Shown here: in pieces, positions 1-10,370 of the stretch
Position numbering within the stretch: position 1 is the stretch's first letter
How the letters are laid out: every line of letters begins with the position of its first letter
Assembly: GCA_000727475.1 (NCBI GenBank)
Contig: KL647311.1
Coordinates: 1,227,017-1,291,016 of the forward strand
From: Sarcocystis neurona
Taxonomy: Eukaryota > Apicomplexa > Conoidasida > Eucoccidiorida > Sarcocystidae
DNA length: 64,000 nt
Reading direction: 5' to 3'
Program-made: the position numbers and the translations under genes
Notes under the pieces: generated by a model
The model's database searches: none
Told to the model about the DNA's origin: nothing
The model's input: the letters and a program-made list of their open reading frames with translations, nothing else

Positions 1-128
1 GCAACAGAGAAGGCGCAGCAGCCACTGCAACAGAGAAGGCGCAGCAGCCACTGCAACAGAGAAGGCGCAGCAGCCACTGCAACAGAGAAGGCGCAGCAGC
101 CACTGCAACAGAGAAGGCGCAGCAGCTC
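1..128. repeat. 26-bp tandem repeat, five copies
   Basis: The unit GCAACAGAGAAGGCGCAGCA plus GCCACT repeats exactly at 1, 27, 53, 79 and 105, the last copy diverging near its end. The period is not a multiple of three, so a coding role is unlikely. The array continues off the window. Confidence 0.95.
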
Positions 129-270
129 ATTATCGCCAGCGAAGAAAGAGCAGCAGAGGGGGGGCCACTCGGGAGCAGCACAGAAACAGCAGCGCAGCAG
201 CGGCAGCAGCCTGAGGCAGGACCTTTACAGCAGCAGAGCAGCGAAGAAGGGAAACAGCAGCGGTCCAACA
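129..270. repeat. CAG-rich block
   Basis: Irregular CAG/GCA runs follow the tandem repeat. The orientation would give Gln/Ala/Ser on the plus strand. No exon border was identified. Confidence 0.7.
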
Positions 271-304
271 GATGCAGGAGTCTCGGCAACAGAAACGCAT
301 CTCT

Positions 305-1465
305 CTCACGCTTGCGCCCGCAGCAATCACGTACATTTACATATACCTATATATATGTATGTACGTGTATATATATATATATATATTGTGTGCATCTGTT
401 AATATATATGTATATCTTTGTGTTTATCTGTGCGTATCTATCTGTCTATTCTTCTTCCTCTGAAAGATGCCTTCTGAACAAGTCGACCCCCAGTAGCAGT
501 CACAACTACCCACACCCACCCACATACATGTATATATATATATGAGTGCTATGTATATAGAGAGAAAGACAGGGTGATAGATGAGTAGCTTCAGCTGATG
601 GATATATAGCTACGTATATAGCGATATACAGAGGTGTATAGAGAGAAAGAGATAGACATCTGTAGACACGTGTGTATATATACGGATGTACATGCATACA
701 TACATGTAGACATAGATGTTTAGACGAACACACCTATATACATGTAGGCATAAACACTTACATAGAAGAGATATACATACATACATATATCTATATATGA
801 TACAGAGAGACAAGAAAAAAAGACATATACATATATCTATATATGTATACCAAGAAATAGACATGCATGTATCCCACGCAAGAGACAGATAAACAATCCC
901 ATGCAGTCCCGTATACCTGGATGCCTATGTACTGTCACATGCATGCATATATATTTATATATGTGTATATATATTCGCACGCACACTTCAATACGTTTGT
1001 ACAGGAATACTACTACATACACAGATAGATAGATATAAACAGAAATAGAGAAGGAAACCGTCTACATATATATATATCGAGACACATGCACACACACAGA
1101 GCTTTATAGGAGTACATTCATCTACACATAAGGCAAGAGACAAACACATATACATATATATATACGTTGTATATATCCGTGAATGCAACTACATGGCGGA
1201 ATGTAACCCCGTGTAGATCTCCTGAACTGCATGTCCCAGGATTCCCCTTCAAGCATGCACAAAGAAACGCACGTGTGTATATTTAGGAAGGAAGCGCATA
1301 ATATGTGGCGCTTCTTATCCTCTACCAAATATATGCGACCTTTGCATGCAATCAGAAATCAAAGCCAGACTCTTTCTCTCTCTCTCTCCATATACATATA
1401 TATATATGTGTATATAAATATATATACAACCCGAGGCCCACGTATATGCATGCTGCATAAATAAG
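305..1465. repeat. TATA/TGTA microsatellite tract, no gene seen
   Basis: Alternating TATATA, TGTA and CATA runs with short unique spacers. The only long open frames are Tyr/Ile/Cys-rich products of the repeats. Confidence 0.8.
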
Positions 1466-1559
1466 GAAAATGAGAGAAAAGCGGGCACGGGGAGGAAGAG
1501 AGCGAAACGCAGAAACAACAAATATGTTGACATATATATGTTCGCACACATATACACGT

Positions 1560-1990
1560 GTGTGTATGTGTGTATGTATATATGTATGGATGTACGTATG
1601 TATATATGTACGTATGTATATATGTATGGATGTACGTATGTATATATGCATGTCTGTACATACGTACGTATGTATATATGTATGGAAGTACGTATGTATA
1701 TATGTATGGAAGTACGTATGTATATATGTATGGAAGTAAATATGTATATATGTATGGATGTACGTATGTGTATATGTATGGAAGTACGTGTGTATATATG
1801 TATGTACGTATGTATATATGTATGTATGTATATATGTATGTATGTATGCATGTATGTATGTACGTCTACATCTTTGTACGTATATGCATAAATGTATGTA
1901 TATGTATATGTGTATGTATATGTAGATATGTATGTATATGTAGATATGTATGTATATGTATATATGTATATATCTGCATGCATGTAAACG
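1560..1990. repeat. 24-bp minisatellite
   Basis: About ten copies of GTATGTATATATGTATGGAA plus GTAC, degenerating into shorter TATG units after 1800. Because the period is divisible by three, both strands stay open and give artefactual Tyr/His/Thr/Ile peptides. Confidence 0.9.
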
Positions 1991-2505
1991 TGTATTTTTG
2001 TGTGGATGTATAGACGTATAATGAGAGGAAGAGATATAGAGAGAAAGCAGACACTTCTGTAGATACAGAGTAAGACATGTATATATACACAGAGAAGAAG
2101 CAAAGAAGAGATATAAAATATGGAGACACAGAAGGGGGAAGAAAAAGAGAAGGAAGGGAGACGGACATTCAAAAGAGAATTCGAAGATATATATAGAGAG
2201 AGATACGCATGTACACACCTGTGTGTGTACTTACAACAATATCTACACAAATATACAGAAAACGACATATGTATATATATACATATATGTGTATGTGCGT
2301 GGACAGGAGTAGATAGATACAGCGGAATGCACATATATATATAAGAGAGGAAGAAAGGTGGACGACGAATTGAAAGACATGTCAGTTATATAACAGATCC
2401 TTACTACTTTCTGCATGCACGTCCACATGCATGTAGCTTTGCTCGACTTTGTGTAGATGTATATAGCAAGAAAGATGAAGTTCTCTAGGAAGCACACATA
2501 TATAT

Positions 2506-5500
2506 TCACGTGAAAAGAAGACGGAATGTTGACAGTACGTCCCCTTCAGGAAAGCAGCGCGTGTACCTCGTAAGAAGAGGAGCCATCTGTAGGAGAGTCT
2601 TTCTTTGACCCAAGTCTTTCAATACGTCAGCAACAGCAGCTAATTCTTCCACAAGCATAACATGCCATATCCATAGCCACCGCTGCATGCGTCGCATTGT
2701 TCCGTCTGTTTCTTCTTTTGCTGCTGCTGCAAGTTGAAGTCTTCTTTCTCCTGCTTCTTCTCGTCGCCGTGGTGCTCCTGCACCACCCCCTGCTCTGCTT
2801 CTTGCTGCTCTCTCAGCCTCTTGGGATTCCTGCTGCTGCTGCTCCTTCCCCTCCTCCTTCTGCTGTAGCTCACGTCTTTCCTGCTGTCGTCCTCCGCCTC
2901 CTGCAAGCCCCACCGTCACCACTTGCTGCTGCTTCTCCTCCTCCCGTTTGTTCGGCAGGTGCTGCTGCGGATGGCGCCTGCTGCTGTTGTCGACCAGTTG
3001 CTGCTGCTGCTGCTGGCTCTCCTTCCGCTGCTGCCGCCACACGCTCTGTCGCTGCTGCTGCTGCAGCTGCTGCAGGTGACAGCCGCAGTGGTGAAGGACG
3101 ACGAGGACGCGCTGCACGGCAGCAGCAAAAACGTCTTCGAAGCAGCTACGAAGAAATTTTTCGAAAGCAGCAGCAGCAGGGGGTTGCTGCTGTCCCCTCA
3201 GCAGGTCATCTCCCCGTCGCAGCCAGCCCACAAGCACCTTCTGCCAACGGACACCCAGCACCTGCAACACTTCTCGGACGACTTTAACTTCCTTCAACAG
3301 CCGCTCTCCTGCTGCAACTGCAGCAGCGTCACCGTCCTCCGCAGAAACGACAGCAGCTGCAGCAGCACTCGCTTCTCGACCAACAGCAGCAACATCAACT
3401 ACGTGTACTCCTCGGCCTGCTGCAGCAGCAGACCCTCTCGCTCCCCGCACATTACTTACAGATGCTGATGTAGCGCCTGCGTCGGCGGCAGGAGCAGCCG
3501 CTGCGCCAGCAGCAACAACAGCTCGGCCACCGAAGACGAAATTAAACCCCACGTGTTGCTCCTGCTGAGACTGCTGCTCCTGCTGAGACTGCTGCTCCTG
3601 CTGAGACTGCTGCTCCTGCAGACGTGGCTGCTTCTGCTGAAATTGCGGCTCCCGGTGAGACTGCTGCTCCCGTTGAGACTGCCGCTCCTGCTGAGACTGC
3701 CGCTCCTGCTGAGGTTGCCTCTTCTGCTGCGATTGCTCACCCTGCTGAGACTGCTGCTCCTGCTGAGAGTGCTGCTCCTCCTGGAAGTGCTGCAGCTCAC
3801 AACGTTGCTGCTGCCGCGCCGCCTGCTCCTCCTCCTCTTCCTGTTGCTGCTGCTGCTTCCCTGGTTGTTGTGGTATTGGCTGTTGGGTCACTGGCTGTGC
3901 CGCTGCTTGCCGCTGCTGCTGCTGTTGCTGCTGCTGCGTACGCTGCGGCTTCTTCAGGCCTGCGGACTGCTCCTCCGGTGCGGGTGCTTCAGACAGCAGC
4001 GACACGAACAAGGCCGCGGTGTTCTCTCTTGCCGCTGCAGCAGCCGCTGCTGCTGATAAACGCAGGAAGTACGAAGCAGCAAAAGACAGCAGGTCGCTCG
4101 TCGAAAGAACTGCCGAATCACTTCCCAGTAGAGCCGGGAGGAAGAAGTGCTGCGACACGTTTGCTTCTGCTGCCTCTGCTGCAGAAGTTAACAATCCATC
4201 TTTCTCTCCTGCTGCTACGTCTGCCACCTGGTGAATCTGTTTGCCCCCTGCCGCTTCTGCTGCTGCTGCTGTCGACAGCGGCTGACACACTCCTGGCGCT
4301 GCTGCTGCAGGCTCTCTCACCGGAGCACCTGCCGCAGCAGCAGGCTCGACAGTCACTGCCGCGGCACTGTTGCTGCTGCTGCTTAGGACGAGGTCGCAGC
4401 GGCTACTGGGGGTAGCGCTGCTCGTCCTGCCGCTGCTAGTGCACCTGCTGCTGCGGCTACCGAGATCAGCGCCACCTGGGAAGCTGCTCTTTGAGCCACC
4501 CCACACAGCAAGGCGAACTACTTCTTCCGCAGCCGGGGAAGCAGCACCCGGAGAAGTAGTACCCGAAGAAGCAGCACCCGGAGAAGCAGCAGTCGTAGCG
4601 AGCGCAGCAGCCGTAGCGAGCGCAGCAGCAGGCGCAGGAGCACTCTGAGCACCGACAGCAGCAGCAGCAGCAGGCGCAGAAGCAGGAGGCGCAGCAGGAG
4701 TAGCAGTTGTCGGCCTCCAGTCTTTGTCGAGAGGCCAGCTGTTGTTAGGTAGAGAAGCAGAAGTGAACGCATGCGCAGGTAGGGGAGACGCTTGCACCCT
4801 CTGCTGCAGCAGCTGCTGCCGTTTGTGTCTACGTCTGCGGCGGTTGCTGCTTTCCGTCCGCCTCAGCGTCCCGTCAGCACCAGGAGCAGCAGCCCCCGCA
4901 GCAGAGGCGCGCGTATGAACAGCAGCAGCATCGGCAGGTCCACCTGCAATAGCAGCACCAACAGCAGCGCTGCACGGGGAGCCTGGCGGCAGCGTAGTTG
5001 GCAATGAGGCGTTTGCCGAAGGTTGTGCGGCAGCAGCAACAGCAGCCCCAGCAGTGGCAGCAGCTTCAGCAGCAGCTGCTGCAGCAGAACACAAAAAGCG
5101 AGCAGCACCAGTCGCAGCAGCAGGAGCAACAGCAGCAGCAACCGCAGCAGCATGTTTGTGGACACTGAGAGGGTATCGAGCTGCTGCTGCGGCGGCTGCT
5201 GCTGCAGGAGAAAGCGCTGCAGGGGCAGAGGCACCTACACACACTGCTGCTGTCTGGCGAGGTAACGTGCGTTCTGCTGATGCAGAAAAGGAGAAGAACG
5301 AAAGGATGGCTCCTGTTGCAGAAGGAGAAGACGACGGCCTCCCCGCTGCTGCGCCTGGAAAGCACGACGCACAAGACGCGGTCGCGCGTGCTGCTGCGAC
5401 ACAGAGAACGGAGGTTGCTGTTGCAGCAGATGCTGCCGCCGAGAACGCACGTGTAGGTGGTGCTGTTGTTGCTTCAAGACACATGTTTTCCGCTACGGCA

Positions 5501-6756
5501 GGTGCTGCTGCTGCTCGAGCAGCACCCGTCGCTGGTGCTCCTTCGCGAACCCCTGGTGCTGCTGTTGCTGCTGAAGAAGCTGCTGTTGACGCTCGTGCTG
5601 CTAGAGGAACTACCGTTTCTGCCGCTCGTGGACGAGCAGGTCCTCCTCCTGCTGCCTGTGTGGAGGTTGCTGTCACCGGCGTCACTGCTGATGCTGCTGC
5701 AAAACGTTTTCTAGACGCTGCTTCTCCTGAGGAAGCTGCTGTGCTTCTCGCCGCTGCTCCTAGCGCTGCCGCTTCCGCTCCTGTCGCTTGGCCTGAAAAA
5801 TGCCCTGCCCTCTCTTCTCTTGTTGCTGCTCGAGCCGGATATGCTGCACCTGCAGGTGCTGCTACTGCTGTTGCTACGCGTCCTGCTGCTGTCGAAAGTC
5901 CTGCTGCTGTCGAAAGTCCTGCTGCTGCAGATGCCGTTGTGTCTGACAAAATTGCTGCTGCAGGTGCGGTTTGGCCACCCCACAGGGAGACAACGTCTTT
6001 CCCCAGCAGTTCGGCTGCCGCTGTTCTTGCTCTGTTGCTGCTGCTGCTCCGTCTGCTGGTGCTCCTCCCGCACTTAGATCCCTCATTAAATATGCTTCTG
6101 CTGCTGCTGCTGCAGCCGCTCATGCCGCCGCTGCTGCAGCGTCTCCCGCCATGGCGAGAGCAGCCGCAGAGCGTCCTCTTGCTCCTGCTGCTGCTGCAGC
6201 AGCAGCAAAACCAGACGCTTTCAAAACCAGCCGAGAAAGGTCTACCGCTGCTGCACGTGTTGCTGCTGCTGCGGCTTCGTACGCCGCGCCCTCCGCTGTT
6301 GCTGCTGGATTTGCTGCTGGTCTGTGTACTGCTGCTGCTGAGGCTGCTGCTGCTGAGGCTGCTGCTGCTGAGGCTGCTGCTGCTGAGGCTGCTGCTGCTG
6401 CCGCTGAGGCTTTGGCTAAGGAGATGGGCGCGCTGCAGCTGCTGCACGCGTGGCGGCGTGGAATGGAAAGACCGGCGGAGGCAGCCTCCGGATGCGGCGC
6501 GAATATGTGCGTGGGAGAAGCAGCAACTCGCAGGAGAGAAAAGGAGGAAGAAACAGCAGCGCGCAGGCGAGGAGAAACGACAGAGGTCGACGCTGCTCCA
6601 GAGGATGCAGCAGCAATTTGACGAACAAGAAGGCGTGCAACGCTGCGTTCTGCTGCGGAGGGAGGAAGCGCCTGCTGCCCCAGAACGGTATGTCGAGCAG
6701 GAGCAACAAAGTCTGCTGCGAAGGCTGCTGCTGCTGTGGAGCTGTAGCGACGGCAT
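2506..6756 (-). CDS. Ala/Gln-rich hypothetical protein, single long open frame
   Basis: One minus-strand frame is open for 1416 codons from an ATG at 6756. The 3-prime half (below about 4.8 kb) looks protein-like. It has an alpha-helical stretch ASYFLRLSAAAA, a Gln/Glu-rich segment of EQQSQQ repeats (about 3960-3540), helices KVLVGWLRRGDDLL and MRRMQRWLWIWHVMLVEEL, and a clean stop at 2506. The half upstream of 4.8 kb is a Ser/Cys/Ala mix typical of a CAG block read in an arbitrary frame. The real start is therefore probably an exon border inside the block. No family is recognised. Opposite-strand frames here are also long, so strand choice rests on the Gln-rich reading of the minus strand and the ordinary-looking C-terminus. 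Confidence 0.4.
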   Translation of the reverse strand: MPSLQLHSSSSLRSRLCCSCSTYRSGAAGASSLRSRTQRCTPSCSSNCCCILWSSVDLCRFSSPARCCFFLLFSPASCCFSHAHIRAASGGCLRRSFHSTPPRVQQLQRAHLLSQSLSGSSSSLSSSSLSSSSLSSSSLSSSSTQTSSKSSSNSGGRGVRSRSSSNTCSSGRPFSAGFESVWFCCCCSSSRSKRTLCGCSRHGGRRCSSGGMSGCSSSSRSIFNEGSKCGRSTSRRSSSSNRARTAAAELLGKDVVSLWGGQTAPAAAILSDTTASAAAGLSTAAGLSTAAGRVATAVAAPAGAAYPARAATREERAGHFSGQATGAEAAALGAAARSTAASSGEAASRKRFAAASAVTPVTATSTQAAGGGPARPRAAETVVPLAARASTAASSAATAAPGVREGAPATGAARAAAAPAVAENMCLEATTAPPTRAFSAAASAATATSVLCVAAARATASCASCFPGAAAGRPSSSPSATGAILSFFSFSASAERTLPRQTAAVCVGASAPAALSPAAAAAAAAARYPLSVHKHAAAVAAAVAPAAATGAARFLCSAAAAAAEAAATAGAAVAAAAQPSANASLPTTLPPGSPCSAAVGAAIAGGPADAAAVHTRASAAGAAAPGADGTLRRTESSNRRRRRHKRQQLLQQRVQASPLPAHAFTSASLPNNSWPLDKDWRPTTATPAAPPASAPAAAAAVGAQSAPAPAAALATAAALATTAASPGAASSGTTSPGAASPAAEEVVRLAVWGGSKSSFPGGADLGSRSSRCTSSGRTSSATPSSRCDLVLSSSSNSAAAVTVEPAAAAGAPVREPAAAAPGVCQPLSTAAAAEAAGGKQIHQVADVAAGEKDGLLTSAAEAAEANVSQHFFLPALLGSDSAVLSTSDLLSFAASYFLRLSAAAAAAAARENTAALFVSLLSEAPAPEEQSAGLKKPQRTQQQQQQQQRQAAAQPVTQQPIPQQPGKQQQQQEEEEEQAARQQQRCELQHFQEEQHSQQEQQSQQGEQSQQKRQPQQERQSQQERQSQREQQSHREPQFQQKQPRLQEQQSQQEQQSQQEQQSQQEQHVGFNFVFGGRAVVAAGAAAAPAADAGATSASVSNVRGARGSAAAAGRGVHVVDVAAVGREASAAAAAVVSAEDGDAAAVAAGERLLKEVKVVREVLQVLGVRWQKVLVGWLRRGDDLLRGQQQPPAAAAFEKFLRSCFEDVFAAAVQRVLVVLHHCGCHLQQLQQQQRQSVWRQQRKESQQQQQQLVDNSSRRHPQQHLPNKREEEKQQQVVTVGLAGGGGRQQERRELQQKEEGKEQQQQESQEAERAARSRAGGGAGAPRRREEAGERRLQLAAAAKEETDGTMRRMQRWLWIWHVMLVEELAAVADVLKDLGQRKTLLQMAPLLTRYTRCFPEGDVLSTFRLLFT

Positions 6757-7395
6757 TTTCGCAGAGACGTGCCCTGATATGCTGCCGGTGGATTTTTCCC
6801 GCAGCCTTCAGTGCAGCACAGCCGATGCTGCTGCTGCTGCTGCTGGTCCTAGGCATGGGAGCTTTCGGCGAAAGCTGTCGCTGCTGCCGCCTCGGGTAGC
6901 GTGCGACCCCGTCCTCTGCTGGCGCTCTTGTCATAGGGCAGGGACGCACCAGGAAAGGAGGAGAAACCACTGCCGTCCTCTGCCCGACGGTTGAAGCACA
7001 GACGCCGACGCTGTCCCGCAGCTGCTGTTTGTTCTCCACCGAGTCCTGCTCCGGCTGCCTGTCACGCAGGCGATCCTGCTGCTTCTTCTCCTTCAGGAAA
7101 CGCTGCTGCTACTTCTCTAGACACTGCCGCGGCTGCTTCTTACCCAGCCAATGCTGCTGCTGCTTCTTCTCCCGCCACGACTGCTGCTACTATTTCTTCT
7201 CCCAACACGACTGCTGCTGCTTTTCCTCTTCTGCAGGAATGCTGCTGCACATGCCGGAGTCGTGCTGCTGGTGAGCGCTGTAGCGGGACGTCGGGGTTCG
7301 TCACGCCGCCGCAAAGAGCAGCTGCTGCTGCCTATGCACCGGAGGCGCCTGTAGCGTCAACGTTGCTGCTCGTGCTGCTTTACTTGTCGTGGTGA
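2700..7395. repeat. CTG/CAG-rich block
   Basis: On the plus strand CTG runs dominate 2700-3060, 3540-4460 and 5460-7390, with CAG stretches at 3110-3180, 4560-4700 and 4910-5160. Four or more frames stay open for hundreds of codons. Any gene model here needs transcripts. Confidence 0.9.
5054..6994 (+). CDS. alternative plus-strand Ala-rich open frame
   Basis: A 646-codon plus-strand frame overlaps the minus-strand candidate. It is Ala-rich with ordinary segments such as DAAAKRFLDAASPEEAAVLL and then turns into Leu runs. In another plus frame, 5178-5714, a Leu/Arg-rich peptide (RHLHTLLLSGEVTCVLLM, then HPSLVLLREPLVLLLLLKKL) is interrupted by a stop at 5455 that a 51-base GT-AG intron could remove. 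Both look as protein-like as the minus-strand reading. This is recorded as a competing interpretation, not as a second confirmed gene. Confidence 0.2.
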   Translation: MAAASAAAAAAEHKKRAAPVAAAGATAAATAAACLWTLRGYRAAAAAAAAAGESAAGAEAPTHTAAVWRGNVRSADAEKEKNERMAPVAEGEDDGLPAAAPGKHDAQDAVARAAATQRTEVAVAADAAAENARVGGAVVASRHMFSATAGAAAARAAPVAGAPSRTPGAAVAAEEAAVDARAARGTTVSAARGRAGPPPAACVEVAVTGVTADAAAKRFLDAASPEEAAVLLAAAPSAAASAPVAWPEKCPALSSLVAARAGYAAPAGAATAVATRPAAVESPAAVESPAAADAVVSDKIAAAGAVWPPHRETTSFPSSSAAAVLALLLLLLRLLVLLPHLDPSLNMLLLLLLQPLMPPLLQRLPPWREQPQSVLLLLLLLQQQQNQTLSKPAEKGLPLLHVLLLLRLRTPRPPLLLLDLLLVCVLLLLRLLLLRLLLLRLLLLRLLLLPLRLWLRRWARCSCCTRGGVEWKDRRRQPPDAARICAWEKQQLAGEKRRKKQQRAGEEKRQRSTLLQRMQQQFDEQEGVQRCVLLRREEAPAAPERYVEQEQQSLLRRLLLLWSCSDGIFAETCPDMLPVDFSRSLQCSTADAAAAAAGPRHGSFRRKLSLLPPRVACDPVLCWRSCHRAGTHQERRRNHCRPLPDG

Positions 7396-8095
7396 GAGCA
7401 GCTGTTGACTATTGGCACCGTGTCTCGCGAAGAGAGAAGGCTGCAGTCATTCCTGTTCGTTAATTCTACGTCATGTTGCGGCTGTCCGGTATACGTGCCA
7501 CCGGCGCATGTAACGGGCATTTTCCGTGTGCGGGTTTTGTCGGAGTAAATCTGGATAAAATGAGGAAGAAATGCAGAGGCAAGGGTGAAGAAATGGAGGA
7601 CGATGTTCCGACAAGAGGAGGAACACTTAGACAGCGGAAAACAGCATTTGTTGGACAGTCAAAGAGCCAACTAGCATCGGCAAAACAGCTCTACGTGTCT
7701 CTTGTTGCGGTGTACGTACACCGCAGGCGTCGTCGCACATGCGGCAGCACATGCTCTTGCCAAGCCAGGTCCTGTCGTTGTAGACACTGCCGCGGGCAAA
7801 ACCGGCGTAACTAGACAGGTGACATCCTTCTCTACAGATGTAGTCAAGCCAAAAGAAGTGTCGCAACACAGTAAATACAGGAAAAATCCCTCTTCGTTGG
7901 CGGTGCAGGAGAAATGGCGACAGCAGCAGCGCGAAGCAAGGCAGGAAGCGCATGCACGGGTGTGCAGACGAAAGAAGTTGTGGGGTCGACGGCTGGCTGC
8001 TGCCGGCCGCTGCTGCTGCCACAGCTGTGCCAGTAACAGGAACACGAGGCATACTGCCGCTGCTGCTGCTACCGGTATTGCTATTGCTGCCGCTG
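7396..8095. other. transition region, gene content ambiguous
   Basis: The CTG block ends, then ordinary sequence with protein-like readings on both strands: plus-strand DTAAGKTGVTRQVTSFSTDV around 7790-7850, and minus-strand alternatives. A CAG|GTGACA donor-like site lies at 7818. I could not decide strand or exon borders. Confidence 0.3.
7706..7725. repeat. perfect 20-bp palindrome containing GTGTACGTACAC
   Basis: TGCGGTGTACGTACACCGCA is its own reverse complement. It shares the core found at 12595, 14627, 14881, 15592 and 17590. Confidence 0.9.
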
Positions 8096-8277
8096 CTACT
8101 GTTGCTGCTGCTGTTGCAGCTGCTCTTCCTGCAGCTCTTCCTGCTGCTCTTTTTGCTGCTCTTTTTGCTGCTTTTCCTGCTCCCCCTCCTGCTGCCCTTC
8201 CTGCTGCTCTTCCTGTTGCTGTTCCAGTTGCACTTGCTGTACTTGAAAAAGCGCTTCACGGAAGCAGTCCTTGCTGC
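8096..8277 (-). CDS. Gln/Glu-rich exon candidate
   Basis: After a CTGCGGCAG acceptor-like site the minus strand reads KDCFREALFQVQQVQLEQQQ followed by repeated QQEEQQEG/QQKEQ units and a Gln run ending at a TAG. A Gln/Glu repeat of this kind is characteristic of Eimeria coding exons. The 5-prime border and the partner exons were not found; it might be an upstream exon of the 2.5-6.7 kb gene. Confidence 0.3.
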
Positions 8278-8344
8278 CGCAGCTACACACAGCAGACGTC
8301 TCGTGAGCTACAGGGACGTGTACGTGAAAAGAAGTGAGAAATAA

Positions 8345-9919
8345 ACAACATCTAATGTGAATTTCTGTGGACACCGTGCTCCATATAGCTATACAGTGAC
8401 CTTACCACTTCGAGATAAGATATGGTATACGCGCGGCTAGATAAATACTGTCTTCATCACTGGATAGTAAATAGACTATTCATCGCGCGTATATTAGAGC
8501 TGCAAGAGTCTCCAAGCAACTATGTTTCAGCAATAGCCATACAATCAGAAAAATACCTACGACATGTATCACGTGTACTTATTTGCTGTAGCACACGAAT
8601 GCCTCCTGCACACATTAGTCAAAGGCGTTTGTTTTAAGTCGGTATCGCTGCCCTACGTGCCACTACTACCTACACGCAGGACAGCCGTGTTTATGCAATG
8701 AAGAGAGACCTACTACTGTTTCACCGTATTCACAGACAGCTTCTACCACCTTGAAGTACTTGTAGTGGGTTGTGTTTTCCTCCCTTGACACCTGCCTCCA
8801 CAGATTTGTTGATGTTTGGCGTCTCCTTCTGGCAAAGGGAGACACAGAGGTTGGTATGCTTCGCATTTGTAGAAACGTACTTTGTCAAAAACTACACAAG
8901 GACGAATGTGTGCACGAAAGTGTACGGGCGCGTGAGCACGCACTCACGCATACACCCTTTTTATCGCAGGCCGGCACATATTCACGGTGGCTGACAGGTT
9001 CAGACCTGCTGGCACATACGCAGGCGTAAGAGCCTGTCTACGACAGGAAAAGGAAGGCACGAGAACACCAGTTCAACCTACAGGCGTATAGTCCTGCTTG
9101 TGTACAACATAACTGAACGGGAGGTAGAGAGCTGGACAGATTTAATCAGAGCAGAGGCGTGACGGCTTGCACATAGGTTGAAGACAGCCGCCGTAGGCTT
9201 CAAGACAGCGCGTAGCGGCTGCATAGGTCAGTTTGATATGTGCGTAGATGTGGAGATGCCCACAAAGAGAGACAGAGCTTGGTGAGCAAACAAATGAGTA
9301 GCCAGATTGACATACACTCACGAGTGTCAAGAGGCAGTTACATCTCGACAATACTTGCAAATCCGAGAGGTGCGGTCTGTGTTTGTGCAGTCTGCAGGAG
9401 GCAGATAAGAAATGACTCCACAGGTCTCTTGGTGCGCGGTTCTCCAGGAAGCGAGGAAAAGAGAAAGTTGTGCTACTATTTCCCAACGCCTTTCACGGAG
9501 AAAACAAAAAATATGACAGTATAGTGTAACGGTTTGATTACCAATGGTAGCCGTCACGTAGTGTGAACAGGAATGTTTTCCTGCACTGATTCGCACATAC
9601 GCAGGTGTGCTTTGCTTGAAGAAGACAAGCCCGAATAAAAGAGTGGCGGTAGTGAGAATAATAATGGCAACACACGTAAAAATAACTATTGTAGTTCACA
9701 TGACATGTGAAAGCATGTTTGGTAACGTCAACAAGTAATACAGCAACGATAATAGTATTAGAAGTATATTACGAGGAAGTGACTCTACTGGTGATAAGTG
9801 GAAAACTCAGCTTTATTACAGTGACAACGATGCCAGTAGCAGGGGAAAAAAGGAAGGAACTGAATGTCGAGTGGAAGAGGAATTATTCTAGTACGCGTCA
9901 GGCACACCGAAGTGGTTAG
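8345..9919. other. repeat-poor region, no gene seen
   Basis: Base composition is balanced, and there are neither CAG runs nor long microsatellites. Open frames are short and not protein-like. Confidence 0.6.
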
Positions 9920-10370
9920 AGTAGTGAGTACACACTGATGTCTGTACATTGATACGTGAAGTGCTGATGCTATTTAAAGTGATCCTTCGATGCGACAACT
10001 ATTGTGGTTACAATACTACCAATATGTCATGGTAATATTTTAAACGATGGAAATAAAATACAGCGAGCGCGATAAAAAGAATGAGAATACACATGTTGAT
10101 GCCTGTATAGTGCCAAGTGTAGTGCTGACGCTAGTAAAAATATTCCTTCACTGCGAATAGGATTATGGTCACGATATTGTCAAAATGTCAGGGTACCATT
10201 TTAGACGGAAGAATTAAGTGGCGCAAATGTGAGTAAAAGAGTGAGAATACACAGGTTGATGTCTGTGCAGTGTCAAGTGTAGGGCTGATACTAGTGAAAA
10301 TAGTCTTCTAGTGGGAGTAATATTGTGATTGTGGTACAAACAAAGTGTGAGAATAGTAGTTCAAACGGTG
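9920..10370. repeat. ~160-bp degenerate tandem repeat
   Basis: A segment beginning GAG(T/A)A(T/C)ACAC..TGATG and containing AGTG(T/C)(A/G)GTGCTGA recurs at about 9925, 10083 and 10243. The following AT-rich parts (TTGTGGTTACAATA, TTATGGTCACGATATT, ATTGTGATTGTGG) also correspond. Traces of older copies may extend upstream to 9640. Confidence 0.75.

Noticed and set aside
1315..2334. Minus-strand frame of 339 codons and overlapping Tyr/His/Ile/Thr-rich frames on both strands
   Set aside because: They are translations of 24-bp and TATA-type repeats whose period keeps frames open. Composition is nothing like a protein.
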